Assembly: GCA_963728965.1 (NCBI GenBank)
Contig: CAVSMH010000008.1
Location: 744,001 to 808,000, forward strand
DNA: 64,000 nt
Reading direction: 5' to 3'
Origin: DASQZT01 sp963728965
Lineage (GTDB): Bacteria > Acidobacteriota > Terriglobia > Bryobacterales > Bryobacteraceae
This document shows, piece after piece, positions 24,915 to 32,549 of the stretch. Under the pieces are notes generated by a model, which saw only the letters and a list, made by a program, of their open reading frames with translations, was not told where the DNA came from and ran no database searches. Within the stretch, counting starts at the first letter, position 1, and every line of letters starts with the position of its first letter. The position numbers and the translations under genes are program-made.

Positions 24915-26285
24915 TCAGAGGCCGTACCGCTGGAGACGACGATAAAGCGCGCTGCGGCTTAACCCGAGCGCATTGGCGGCGTGGCTCACGTTGCCATTGA
25001 AGCGCGAAAGCGCCTTCTTGATCAACAATGCCTCCACATCTTCGAGGCTCATCTCTTCCAGGCGCGGCGGTCCGTCGCGGCCGGCGCGCAGCCCCAGGTC
25101 CGCCGCGCGAATGGTGTCGGCCTGCGCCATCAGCACGGCACGCTCCACGGCGTGGTCGAGTTCGCGCACGTTGCCCGGCCAGGCATGCGCCAGCAGGGCC
25201 TTGATCGCGCCTTCATCGAACCCGGTGAGCGGCTTGCGGTAGTGTTCGGCGTGCTGCCGCAGAAAATGGGCGGCCAGCAGCGAAATGTCTTCGCGTCGGT
25301 CGCGCAGCGGGGGCAGGCGGATCTCGATCGTGTTCAGCCGGAACAGCAGGTCCTGCCGGAAACGCCCTTCGGCCACGGCCACGTTCAGGTCGGCATTGGT
25401 GGCCGAAAACACCCGTACATCGACGCGCCGCGTCTTCGACGATCCGACCCGCTCGAATTCGCCGGTTTCGATGGTGCGTAGCAGCTTCGCCTGGAGGGCT
25501 TGCGAAATGTTGGCGATCTCGTCCAGGAACAGCGTGCCTCCGTCGGCCATCTCGAAGCGGCCCACGCGGTCGCTTTTGGCATCGGTGAAGGCGCCCTTCA
25601 CGTGGCCGAACAACTCGCTTTCGAAAACCCCTTCCGCCAGCCCGCCCGTGTTCACTGTCACCATTGGGCGTGTCGAACGGAGCGAAACCGAATGGAGCGT
25701 CTGCGCCACCAGTCCTTTCCCCGTGCCGTTTTCGCCGGTGATCAACACGTTGGCATCCGATGGCCCCACCCGTGAAATCACGTCCAGCACCGGACGCATC
25801 GCTGCCGACCCGGCAATCAGTTGCGGAAACCGCTCCGCGCGCAGGGCCCGGTTCTCGGCCTCCAGGCGCTGGCCCTTGCGGAGCGCGCGGCCCAGTTCAA
25901 TCTGCGTGCTGAGAATCGCCGAGAGCCGCGCATTGTCCCACGGCTTCTGAATGAAATCGCGGGCCCCGCGCCGCATGGCTTCCACCGCCAGTTCCACCGA
26001 ACCCCACGCCGTCATCACAATCACCGGCAGGGTGACGTCCAAGTTCTGAATACGGTTGAGCAGTTCCAGACCCTCCTGCCCCGAAGTCGTGTCGCGTGTG
26101 TAGTTTAAGTCCATCAGAACGACGTCGAAGTCGCGCGACTCCACGGCATCGATGACCGCCGCCGGAGAAGTCACGGCTTCGGCTTGATAGCCCTCGCCCT
26201 TCACCAGGAAGCGTAACGCCTCCAGGACATCCGTCTGATCGTCCGCGATCAGGATGTGGGGCGTTCGGGAGTCGGATGATCTCAT
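24915..26285 (-). CDS. NtrC-family sigma-54-dependent response regulator
   Basis: This encodes 456 residues: receiver domain at ~8-130 with phosphoacceptor Asp in VVLMDLNYT and conserved Lys in FIQKPW; AAA+ domain at ~160-390 with Walker A GENGTGKG, Walker B GGTLFLDEIAN and the loop GAFTDA in place of the canonical GAFTGA; and a Fis-like helix-turn-helix at the C-terminus (NVSHAANALGLSRSALYRRL). It activates RNA polymerase-sigma54 after phosphorylation by the adjacent histidine kinase. A candidate sigma-54 promoter lies 29-43 bases upstream, which would mean autoregulation. Confidence 0.94.
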   Translation of the reverse strand: MRSSDSRTPHILIADDQTDVLEALRFLVKGEGYQAEAVTSPAAVIDAVESRDFDVVLMDLNYTRDTTSGQEGLELLNRIQNLDVTLPVIVMTAWGSVELAVEAMRRGARDFIQKPWDNARLSAILSTQIELGRALRKGQRLEAENRALRAERFPQLIAGSAAMRPVLDVISRVGPSDANVLITGENGTGKGLVAQTLHSVSLRSTRPMVTVNTGGLAEGVFESELFGHVKGAFTDAKSDRVGRFEMADGGTLFLDEIANISQALQAKLLRTIETGEFERVGSSKTRRVDVRVFSATNADLNVAVAEGRFRQDLLFRLNTIEIRLPPLRDRREDISLLAAHFLRQHAEHYRKPLTGFDEGAIKALLAHAWPGNVRELDHAVERAVLMAQADTIRAADLGLRAGRDGPPRLEEMSLEDVEALLIKKALSRFNGNVSHAANALGLSRSALYRRLQRYGL

Positions 26286-26586
26286 CTGGTTCGGTAGCTG
26301 CGGACTTTTAGCGGCACTTTCACTGCCACAGCCTATATCCTTTCCGGGAATTGATTTAGGATCACTTTCGGGCTGCCTGAAGTGTTCGTTTATGGGACGC
26401 CTGGACAGGCCTAAAGTGTACCATGAGTGTCCGTAAGCGTACTAGATGTGCCGTGTCCTTTCGGCAAGCCTGAGTGACTCAGCTGATCTCAGTTGATAGG
26501 GCCGGTCTCTAGTTCTAGTTCGAGCTAGTTCTGACAGGCGGGACAACCCGATGTCGAAGATCGAACGCCGGCGGGTACCAACCCGG
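26286..26586. other. Intergenic stretch with promoter-like and repeat elements
   Basis: This 301-base AT-richer gap separates the regulator from the membrane-protein gene, both read leftwards, so it is the 5' region of the former and 3' region of the latter. It contains the candidate sigma-54 promoter, a GTACTAG site at 26439-26445, and three CTAGTT copies at 26509-26530. No gene is seen. Confidence 0.5.
26314..26328 (-). promoter_or_regulatory. Candidate sigma-54 (-24/-12) promoter for the two-component operon
   Basis: Minus-strand TGGCAG-TGAAA-GTGC keeps the GG and GC doublets exactly ten bases apart and matches the TGGCA and TGC parts of the consensus. Transcription would start near 26302, 17 bases before the ATG of the NtrC-type regulator. 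Confidence 0.45.
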
Positions 26587-27378
26587 CTATTGCCAGAAAT
26601 TGGCGACTTCCTCGGCGGCGGCGTCGTTCCAAGCGCGCTCGAAATGGTCGTGGAGATAATGGTTCAGCGCGACTTGGTCGTGAATCACCAGGTAGTAGTG
26701 CGGGAGGCCGTGCTGCGGGTCGAGCGCCGGCTCCTTCAGCTCCATGACGCCCATCTGGCGTCCGTAGCGCGTGCCGAGGTACATTTCGGCCTCGGAGGAT
26801 GCGTCGCGATTCTTCAGCTGGCGGACTTCGATTTTTGCTGTTACGCCGGCATCCTGCGCTTTGACCTTGCGCATGAGGGCACGGAAAAGCTCCAGATCCT
26901 TCTGACCTGCGGCATCCTTGGTCAGGAACAGGTAGCGGGCCTTTTCGAAAGCCGGATTCTGGTAGCGTCGGACGAGAATCCTGGCGATTTCGTCGTTGCC
27001 TGTATTGGCGTCCACGCGATAGGAGGGGTTGTAGACGTAGTAACGGCCGGTGTAACCGCCCCAGAGGTAGTCATATTCTTCGCGGGTGGAGGGTCGGCTG
27101 CGGAGGGCGGAGGGCTTGTCGAGGAGGATGTTGGTGATCCTGGTGAGGCGTTCCTGGTTTTCGCGCTCCTTTTCGGCGACTCTGAGGCGGTCGGCGAGGA
27201 GCATCATGACGCCGACGCTGATGACGGCGAGGTAGCCTTCGGGCTTGATCTCAGGCGGCCAGCCGAGGAATTCGTGCGAGGCGGCCACGACGCCGAAGAC
27301 GATGAAGGACAGAAACGTGATCCAGAGGTGCGGATCTTCGGGGAAACTGCGGCGGAGAAAACGGAAAAGGCGGTGCAT
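26587..27378 (-). CDS. Uncharacterised protein with two N-terminal membrane helices
   Basis: This encodes 263 residues, ATG preceded by GGAG. Two helices (LWITFLSFIVFGVVAASHEF; YLAVISVGVMMLLADRLRVA) form a hairpin anchor, then a coiled-coil stretch (AEKERENQERLTRITNILLD) and a ~170-residue soluble domain. Conserved-looking parts are GGYTGRYYVYNPSYRVDANT and the C-terminal PHYYLVIHDQVALNHYLHDH. I do not recognise the domain. It is followed downstream on the same strand by nothing close, and preceded 11 bases upstream by a GNAT gene with which it forms a two-gene unit. Confidence 0.75.
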   Translation of the reverse strand: MHRLFRFLRRSFPEDPHLWITFLSFIVFGVVAASHEFLGWPPEIKPEGYLAVISVGVMMLLADRLRVAEKERENQERLTRITNILLDKPSALRSRPSTREEYDYLWGGYTGRYYVYNPSYRVDANTGNDEIARILVRRYQNPAFEKARYLFLTKDAAGQKDLELFRALMRKVKAQDAGVTAKIEVRQLKNRDASSEAEMYLGTRYGRQMGVMELKEPALDPQHGLPHYYLVIHDQVALNHYLHDHFERAWNDAAAEEVANFWQ

Positions 27379-27389
27379 GACTGTCTCCT

Positions 27390-27869
27390 TCAGGACAGGG
27401 ACCGGACAAAGGGGACCATGTGGATGCCGGGACCGTTGTAGTCCTTGGCTGCGAGGACGCCGTCGATGGCGACGGTCTCCCCGTGGAGATCGGGCGCGAA
27501 GCCCATGACGCGGTGGAATGCGAGGGAGCCGGGATTGTCGGGGTTGACGATCAGGCGCACCTGGTGCGCGCCGAGATTCTTGACGCGGTCGAAGAACGTC
27601 TCGTAAAGGCGGCGCGCAATGCCCTGGCGCTGCGCGGACGGATCGACGGCGACGAGATGGATATAGGCCTGAGCGGGGTCTACCTGCGAGACGAAGCCAA
27701 GCAGGAAGCCTTGGGTTTCATCGCCAGTTTCGAAGATGAAACAGGTGTCGGAGAAGAACTTGCAAAAAAGATGGAAAATGGACTCGCGCTCCTTGAATTC
27801 CGGCCAGGCGCGGCGGGCGATGAGGACGCAGGAGTAGAAGTCGGATTCAGCGGCGTTGCGGATGGGCAT
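27390..27869 (-). CDS. GNAT-family N-acetyltransferase
   Basis: This encodes 159 residues, start after a CGGAGGTAC ribosome site. The acetyl-CoA pyrophosphate-binding motif A is VDPSAQRQGIARRLYETFFD (about residues 75-94), and the C-terminal strand is RLIVNPDNPGSLAFHRVMGF. It would transfer an acetyl group to an amine on a small molecule or protein; the target is unknown. It is co-oriented with and close to the two-helix membrane protein, so the acceptor may relate to it. Confidence 0.88.
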   Translation of the reverse strand: MPIRNAAESDFYSCVLIARRAWPEFKERESIFHLFCKFFSDTCFIFETGDETQGFLLGFVSQVDPAQAYIHLVAVDPSAQRQGIARRLYETFFDRVKNLGAHQVRLIVNPDNPGSLAFHRVMGFAPDLHGETVAIDGVLAAKDYNGPGIHMVPFVRSLS

Positions 27870-28107
27870 GAAGTACCTCCGGACCGTCCAAACAGGTTAT
27901 CGCAAAAGGGGAGACGCCGAGAGGTGGCTGGCCAAATAAAGCAGCGGCGCGATGGCGCCCCTACAAGCCAAGCCGGAACATTTTCGTGTGCCTACGTGAG
28001 TGGCCCAAAACGGTGTCCGATTTGGTCTTTTGGAGAGCCAGTTTAATAGGCATTTCAGGATGTCACCTACCCATGGCCGCCGACGATCCTTTTCGGCCAG
28101 GAAGGAT

Positions 28108-29037
28108 TTATGATATTACGCGGCGGCAGGCTTGGGCGAGTCGCGCCAGCGTGTCCCGGTAATTCCAGGGCATCCATTCCGACGGCTCTTGTTTTAGCTC
28201 CCCGGTGTGCCGCAGCAGTGCGGTGAGGTAGTGGAACGGATTGGCGCCGTTCAGCTCGCACGTGTGGATCAGGCTCATGAACAGATCACCGACTCCGGCG
28301 CCGTTCAGTGTCTTATAGAATAGTGCGTTCTTGCGGCTCAGGATGGCTTTCTTCAAGGCGCGTTCGACGATATTGTTGTCGATGGGCGCCCCTGCTTGCC
28401 GCAGGAAAAGCGTCAGCTTCGTCCAGTGATTGAGTAGATAGGAGATCGCTTTGCCCAGTCCGGAGTTCGGCTCTGTCTTGTGCTCCGCCAACTGCGCCTC
28501 TATCCACTCATGCAGCCCTTTCATCAACGGCGCGCTGTGCTCCTGATGGAAGCGCAGTCGCTGTTCCGGCGACATTGCCTGTTCTCGCGCCTGCACATCG
28601 TAATGATAAACGTCGCGCAGGGTTTCCAACACATAACGGCATTCTTCCGGGAAGTTATCGGCCACTTCCACAACCTGCCGCCTTCCATGTGCGAGGCAGT
28701 TCGCCTGCAGGGGCTCGACGCCTTCCACTTTCGGCGAGTTGCGCGATAACGCGTCGCTCATCTGGATGGGCGCCGGCAGTTCTCGTGCCCGCTGTTTCAG
28801 CACCTCGGCGAGATTCTCGCCCGCATGCTTCCATCCGGTGAAGAACAACGCGATGGTCCAGGCACCCACGATGGATACGATGCCGCTGGTGAAGGTGCCC
28901 GTCCGCTTGTCGCCCGGCTCGCGTGTCAGGCGCAGAATCCGCATGCCCGTATCGTCGTTATGCATCACCCTGCCCTGTGCCGCCTGACGAATTAATTCCT
29001 GCAGCACCGGACACAGCAGTTTCGCGGCGGCAGACAT
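28108..29037 (-). mobile_element. IS66-family transposase remnant (C-terminal part)
   Basis: This encodes 309 residues matching the second half of IS66 TnpC: the DDE region with VMHNDDTGMRILRLTREPGD, GWKHAGENLAEVLKQRAREL, NCLAHGRRQVVEVADNFPEE, the acidic residue segment APIDNNIVERALKKAILSRK, and the C-terminal HTCELNGANPFHYLTALLRH, then WMPWN. The N-terminal zinc and helix-turn-helix parts (about 200 residues) and the accessory TnpA/TnpB genes are absent, so the element is dead. Its 5' edge coincides exactly with the point where the neighbouring kinase gene loses its natural end. Terminal inverted repeats were not identified. Confidence 0.88.
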
Positions 29038-30218
29038 CAGGTCCCACTGCGTCGCCGCCGGCAGCCCAGTTCGCGACCGGCTAAGAAAGCGGCGAGCACT
29101 AACCCGCCTGCAGCGAACGCGAAGGCAGTGAATGCGCTCTTTCGCCGCGGCCGGGGCGCTCGGGCGGGCACGAGTAATAGTGTTTCAAGGTCGAATGCCA
29201 AGTCTTGTGCCGATTGAATGCGCTCGTCGGGGTTCTTTTCGAGACAGCGCCGGAGCAGGCGTGCCAGATCGGAATCGAGATTGCCACCCGCTTCCGGCAC
29301 CTCGATGGGATCGTCTTGCAGAATCGCGCTCAAGACTTCCCTAGTTGACCGGCCTCGGAACGGCGGCCGACCGGTGAGCATCTCATACAGGATCGCGCCC
29401 AGATTGAAAAGGTCCGATCGGTGGTCTACGACTTCGCCGCGGACTTGCTCTGGGGCCATGTAGCCGGGAGTGCCGGGAGTGACGCCGACAACGCCTTCAG
29501 ACGGTGGGACCTTGTCAACGGATCGGTCGGGCAGCCCGAGTTTGGCGAGACCGAAGTCGAGGATCTTTACTCGTCCGTCGCGAGTGAGGAACAAGTTCTC
29601 GGGTTTAAGGTCGCGATGACTAATGGATTTCTCATGAGCGGCCGCGAGTCCGAGAGCGATCTGGCGCGCGTAGTCGGGAGCCTTGCGCCGATGTAACGAT
29701 CCGTGACGCAGTCGCTCGCGCAACGTTTCACGGTCGAGCAACTCGTACACTACATAGGGAGCGCCGTCTTCAAAGTCGGTATCGTGAATTGCCAGGATGT
29801 TGGGGTGATTGAGAGCGCCTGTTGCACGAGCCTCCTGCTCGAAACGCTGCAGGCGTTCCGGGTCAGCGGCGATGCCGGGCGGCAGAACCTTGATCGCCAC
29901 GTCGCGTCCGATGCGGGAATCCCGCTCGCGATATACCTCGCCCATGCCTCCGGCCCCGAGAAAACTGACAATCTGGTAAGGCCCAAGTACTCGTCCGACC
30001 ATGGATCGCGTTCGGCCTTCCGCCAGGGCTTCGGCAGTTACCTCCAAGGCGGGCGATTCCAGAAAGTCCTCGGCTTGCGCGTCACATTCGAGCAACGACT
30101 CCACTTCGGCGCGAAGCTTCTCATCGGGGCAGGTTTCTTGAAGATAACGGCTGCGCGCGCCCGGTTCGAGTTCGCGAGCGGCGTTATAGAGTTCCTCGAT
30201 CTGACGCCATCGGTCCAG
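29037..30218 (-). CDS. Ser/Thr protein kinase truncated by IS66 insertion; probable CTG start
   Basis: About 393 residues. A CTG at 30216-30218 follows GGAGG (30226-30230) by seven bases and gives the family-typical N-terminus (M)DRWRQIEELYNAARELEPG; no ATG is available there, and a GTG lies further upstream in SESVAAAG. The kinase domain has the glycine loop LGAGGMGEVYRERD (~88-100), the ATP lysine in VAIKVLPP (~110), HRDLKPENLFL, ILDFGLAKLG and GTPGYMAPEQVRGE. A membrane helix (FTAFAFAAGGLVLAAFLAGR) ends the protein, and the usual periplasmic beta-propeller or TPR sensor that follows it is missing, replaced by CRRRRSGT read from the insertion. It may phosphorylate constitutively or not at all. 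Confidence 0.8.
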   Translation of the reverse strand: MDRWRQIEELYNAARELEPGARSRYLQETCPDEKLRAEVESLLECDAQAEDFLESPALEVTAEALAEGRTRSMVGRVLGPYQIVSFLGAGGMGEVYRERDSRIGRDVAIKVLPPGIAADPERLQRFEQEARATGALNHPNILAIHDTDFEDGAPYVVYELLDRETLRERLRHGSLHRRKAPDYARQIALGLAAAHEKSISHRDLKPENLFLTRDGRVKILDFGLAKLGLPDRSVDKVPPSEGVVGVTPGTPGYMAPEQVRGEVVDHRSDLFNLGAILYEMLTGRPPFRGRSTREVLSAILQDDPIEVPEAGGNLDSDLARLLRRCLEKNPDERIQSAQDLAFDLETLLLVPARAPRPRRKSAFTAFAFAAGGLVLAAFLAGRELGCRRRRSGT

Positions 30219-30364
30219 TTTTGATCCTCCATTCGATTGTTGAGTTCCCGCAGCAGCCACGCTTTCGCTAGCCTCCAATCGCGCAGCACGGTGTCGGGAG
30301 AAACGTGAAGGACCTCGGCAGTTTCGGGAATACTCAGCTGAAAAAAGGTTCCTAATGCAGTCAT
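30219..30364 (-). pseudogene. 3' fragment of an ECF sigma factor (region 4)
   Basis: The minus frame from 30364 reads FFQLSIPETAEVLHVSPDTV, then LRDWRLAKAWLLRELNNR, which is region sigma4 of the ECF sigma factors that precede Ser/Thr kinases in Acidobacteriota. Regions sigma2 and the start of sigma4 are absent; upstream the frame meets a stop within 15 bases of the ATG. The remnant joins the kinase gene with the usual near-overlap, showing that the original unit was sigma factor then kinase. Confidence 0.7.
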
Positions 30365-30435
30365 GCAGGCGCGATGTCACCCGGATGGGGCCGGTTTTTT
30401 CCGATCCAATATGCATGCGGGAATATAATGCGAGC

Positions 30436-32196
30436 ATGAGTAGAGACGTGGTGGGGGGTAGTGGCGCGGACTTGGCGCACCTGGAAGACACCGATATCCT
30501 GACAGCAGTTTGCAGGAACCTTGCCGTGGGTGTGATCGTTTGTGACGCTGAAGGACGATTTGTCTTCTTCAGCCCAGAGGCCGAGCGGATACTTGGAATC
30601 GGCGGGACGCAGTCGGATTTCAGTGCGTGGTCTGCCGCTTACGGTACTTACAAGGCCGACATGATGACGCCCTATCCACCAGAGGAACTGCCGCTCGCCC
30701 GGGCTATGCGGGGGGAGGAAGCGCCCCACGAGTTGATCTTCATCAGGAACCCGCGAAAGCCCGAAGGGCTCTGGATAGATGTCAGCGGGACGCCGTTGCG
30801 GGACAGTTCGGGCACAGCTTGCGGCGGTGTTGTGGTTTTCTCCGATGTCAGCGTACCTGAAAATCTGTTACGCAACAAAGCAGCCGTTGAAGCATTTCTG
30901 ACACCAGTGCGAGACCCGTGCGATCCGGTTCAGGATCGGGACGAGCTGGTTTCTGAACGCTTCGCCCGGTTCCGGACGATGTTCGACGAGCTAGCCAGAG
31001 CGGTCGACCAAACAGCCGACAGCATTATGATCACTGACAGCCGGGGAATCATTGAATACGTGAACCCGGCCTTCGAGAAGGTAACCGGGTTCTCCGCTGC
31101 TGAGGTGCTGGGGCGGAAGCCCAGTGTGTTGAAATCAGGGCAGCACGACACCGAGTTCTACCGTGACATGTGGGGTAAGATCATTTCCGGCAATTCGTAC
31201 CAGGGGACAATCATCAACCGCAAGAAGTCGGGTGAGCTGTTTTGGTCCGAACAGACGATCAGTCCGATCAAGGACCGGGCCAGGACAACGAGCCACTATG
31301 TCTCCGTGATGAAGGACATGACGGCGCTCAGGAAGAAACATGAACAGGACTTTCATATGACATTGGCGCGGGAAATCCAACAGCGGTACTACGACAGGAC
31401 GGCTTCGTTGCCAGGCTTCGATATCGCTGCCGCGGCCTATCCTGCAGATGCGACGGGGGGTGACCATTTCGATTTTATTCCACAAGACGACGGCTCGCTC
31501 TACATCGTCATCGCTGATGTCGCGGGTCACGGATTCGGATCCGCTTTGGTGATGGCGGAGGTGCGCGCATCTCTGAGGGCGTATGCGACGATGGTGCCAG
31601 ACATCTCTTCTCTCCTCACCTGCGTCAATCGCTCCCTCACCGGCACCCTCGCTAGAAATCGATACGTCACAATGTTCCTCGGCCGCATCGACCCACAGAA
31701 ACGGTCACTGGAGTATGTCAGTGCGGGACATGAGTCGGGTTATCTGCTGCGCTATTCCGGTGATATCGGAGCCGTGCTTGCCAGCACCGCGCCACCTCTG
31801 GGAATTTTCCCTGATCAGCAGTTCGAATCGGGTTCCTCGCTACCGCTAGAGCACGGAGACACAATCCTGCTGTTAACTGACGGAATCACGGAGTCGACGG
31901 ACGTTGATGGCACCATGTTTGGCACCGAGGGCGCGCTGGACTTTATCAGATGCCACCAGCAGAGCACCGCCGGCGAGCTTGTACAGGGGCTCTACAGGGC
32001 TGCCCGCATTTTCGCCGGCGATACGCCCCAGGCGGACGACATAATGTCGGTCATCTGTAAGGTCGATAGAGGTTCTGAAAAGTATACCCCACTAGCGGTG
32101 AGCTTGAAGATGCCGGACCGGGTGATTACTCCTGGGAAGTCGGCCAGCATCCGGCGACCGCACTCGACTGCCACTTGGCCGGAAAACGCGCGATGA
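30436..32196 (+). CDS. PAS-PAS-SpoIIE (PP2C-like) phosphatase
   Basis: About 586 residues; ATG at 30436 preferred because it follows an A-rich leader, although in-frame ATGs exist at 30355 and 30415. Residues ~25-140 form a first PAS domain (LAVGVIVCDAEGRFVFFSPE). Residues ~180-305 form a second PAS-PAC (DQTADSIMITDSRGIIEYVN; GRKPSVLKSGQHDTEFYRDM). The C-terminal part is a SpoIIE/RsbU phosphatase: ADATGGDHFDFI, IVIADVAGHGFGSALVMAEV, YVSAGHESGYLLRY and DTILLLTDGITEST supply the metal-binding Asp/Gly sites. It should act on a phosphorylated anti-anti-sigma protein, i.e. partner-switching control. The last ~40 residues depart from the family end and may be read-through into foreign sequence. Confidence 0.85.
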   Translation: MSRDVVGGSGADLAHLEDTDILTAVCRNLAVGVIVCDAEGRFVFFSPEAERILGIGGTQSDFSAWSAAYGTYKADMMTPYPPEELPLARAMRGEEAPHELIFIRNPRKPEGLWIDVSGTPLRDSSGTACGGVVVFSDVSVPENLLRNKAAVEAFLTPVRDPCDPVQDRDELVSERFARFRTMFDELARAVDQTADSIMITDSRGIIEYVNPAFEKVTGFSAAEVLGRKPSVLKSGQHDTEFYRDMWGKIISGNSYQGTIINRKKSGELFWSEQTISPIKDRARTTSHYVSVMKDMTALRKKHEQDFHMTLAREIQQRYYDRTASLPGFDIAAAAYPADATGGDHFDFIPQDDGSLYIVIADVAGHGFGSALVMAEVRASLRAYATMVPDISSLLTCVNRSLTGTLARNRYVTMFLGRIDPQKRSLEYVSAGHESGYLLRYSGDIGAVLASTAPPLGIFPDQQFESGSSLPLEHGDTILLLTDGITESTDVDGTMFGTEGALDFIRCHQQSTAGELVQGLYRAARIFAGDTPQADDIMSVICKVDRGSEKYTPLAVSLKMPDRVITPGKSASIRRPHSTATWPENAR

Positions 32197-32549
32197 TGAG
32201 TTGTGCCATGCGCAGCTCCTGCCTGGCGGGAGCATCTGTCGATCGCGCGGTGACACGGTTTGCCGGCAGCAATCGCGCCATCGACAACCTGCGAGGTACT
32301 GTCCGTCAACGCTGGTTACGAAGGGGACGTCTGGGCGGCCAAGTGTCATCGGGCGGGATTATGCCAACAATCTTGACAAAAGAGTAGGATCTTGCCAGGA
32401 ATGGTGGCACGAAATGTCAGCATTCTGGCAAGCGTAATGGAAAGGCGTTCAGAATCAATGCTGGCGCTGACAACTTTTGTGTCATCCTACACGTACGGAC
32501 GCGGATGTTCGCTGTTTCGCAGACGGTGACACTGTGGCATGTCCCTGAT
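32197..32549. other. Intergenic stretch with an imperfect hairpin, no secure gene
   Basis: No clear gene lies between the phosphatase and the dehydrogenase. CTTGCCAGGAATG (32391-32403) and CATTCTGGCAAG (32421-32432) form a 12-pair stem with one bulge. A TTGACA hexamer is at 32373-32378 without a good -10 at 17 bases. The minus strand of 32090-32300 has a coding-like base pattern without a recognisable product. Confidence 0.45.
32391..32432. repeat. Imperfect inverted repeat, 12 pairs
   Basis: CTTGCCAGGAATG at 32391-32403 and CATTCTGGCAAG at 32421-32432 are inverse complements apart from one bulged base, around a 17-base loop. It may be a transcription terminator after the phosphatase gene or the edge of a lost mobile element; nothing else marks it. 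Confidence 0.4.

Noticed and set aside
27420..28046. Plus-strand frame of 208 codons opposite the GNAT gene
   Set aside because: No motif; the minus-strand acetyltransferase has a ribosome site and the acetyl-CoA motif.
32373..32402. TTGACA as a promoter for the NADH dehydrogenase gene
   Set aside because: At 17 bases there is only CAGGAA and the distance to the gene exceeds 140 bases, so support is weak.
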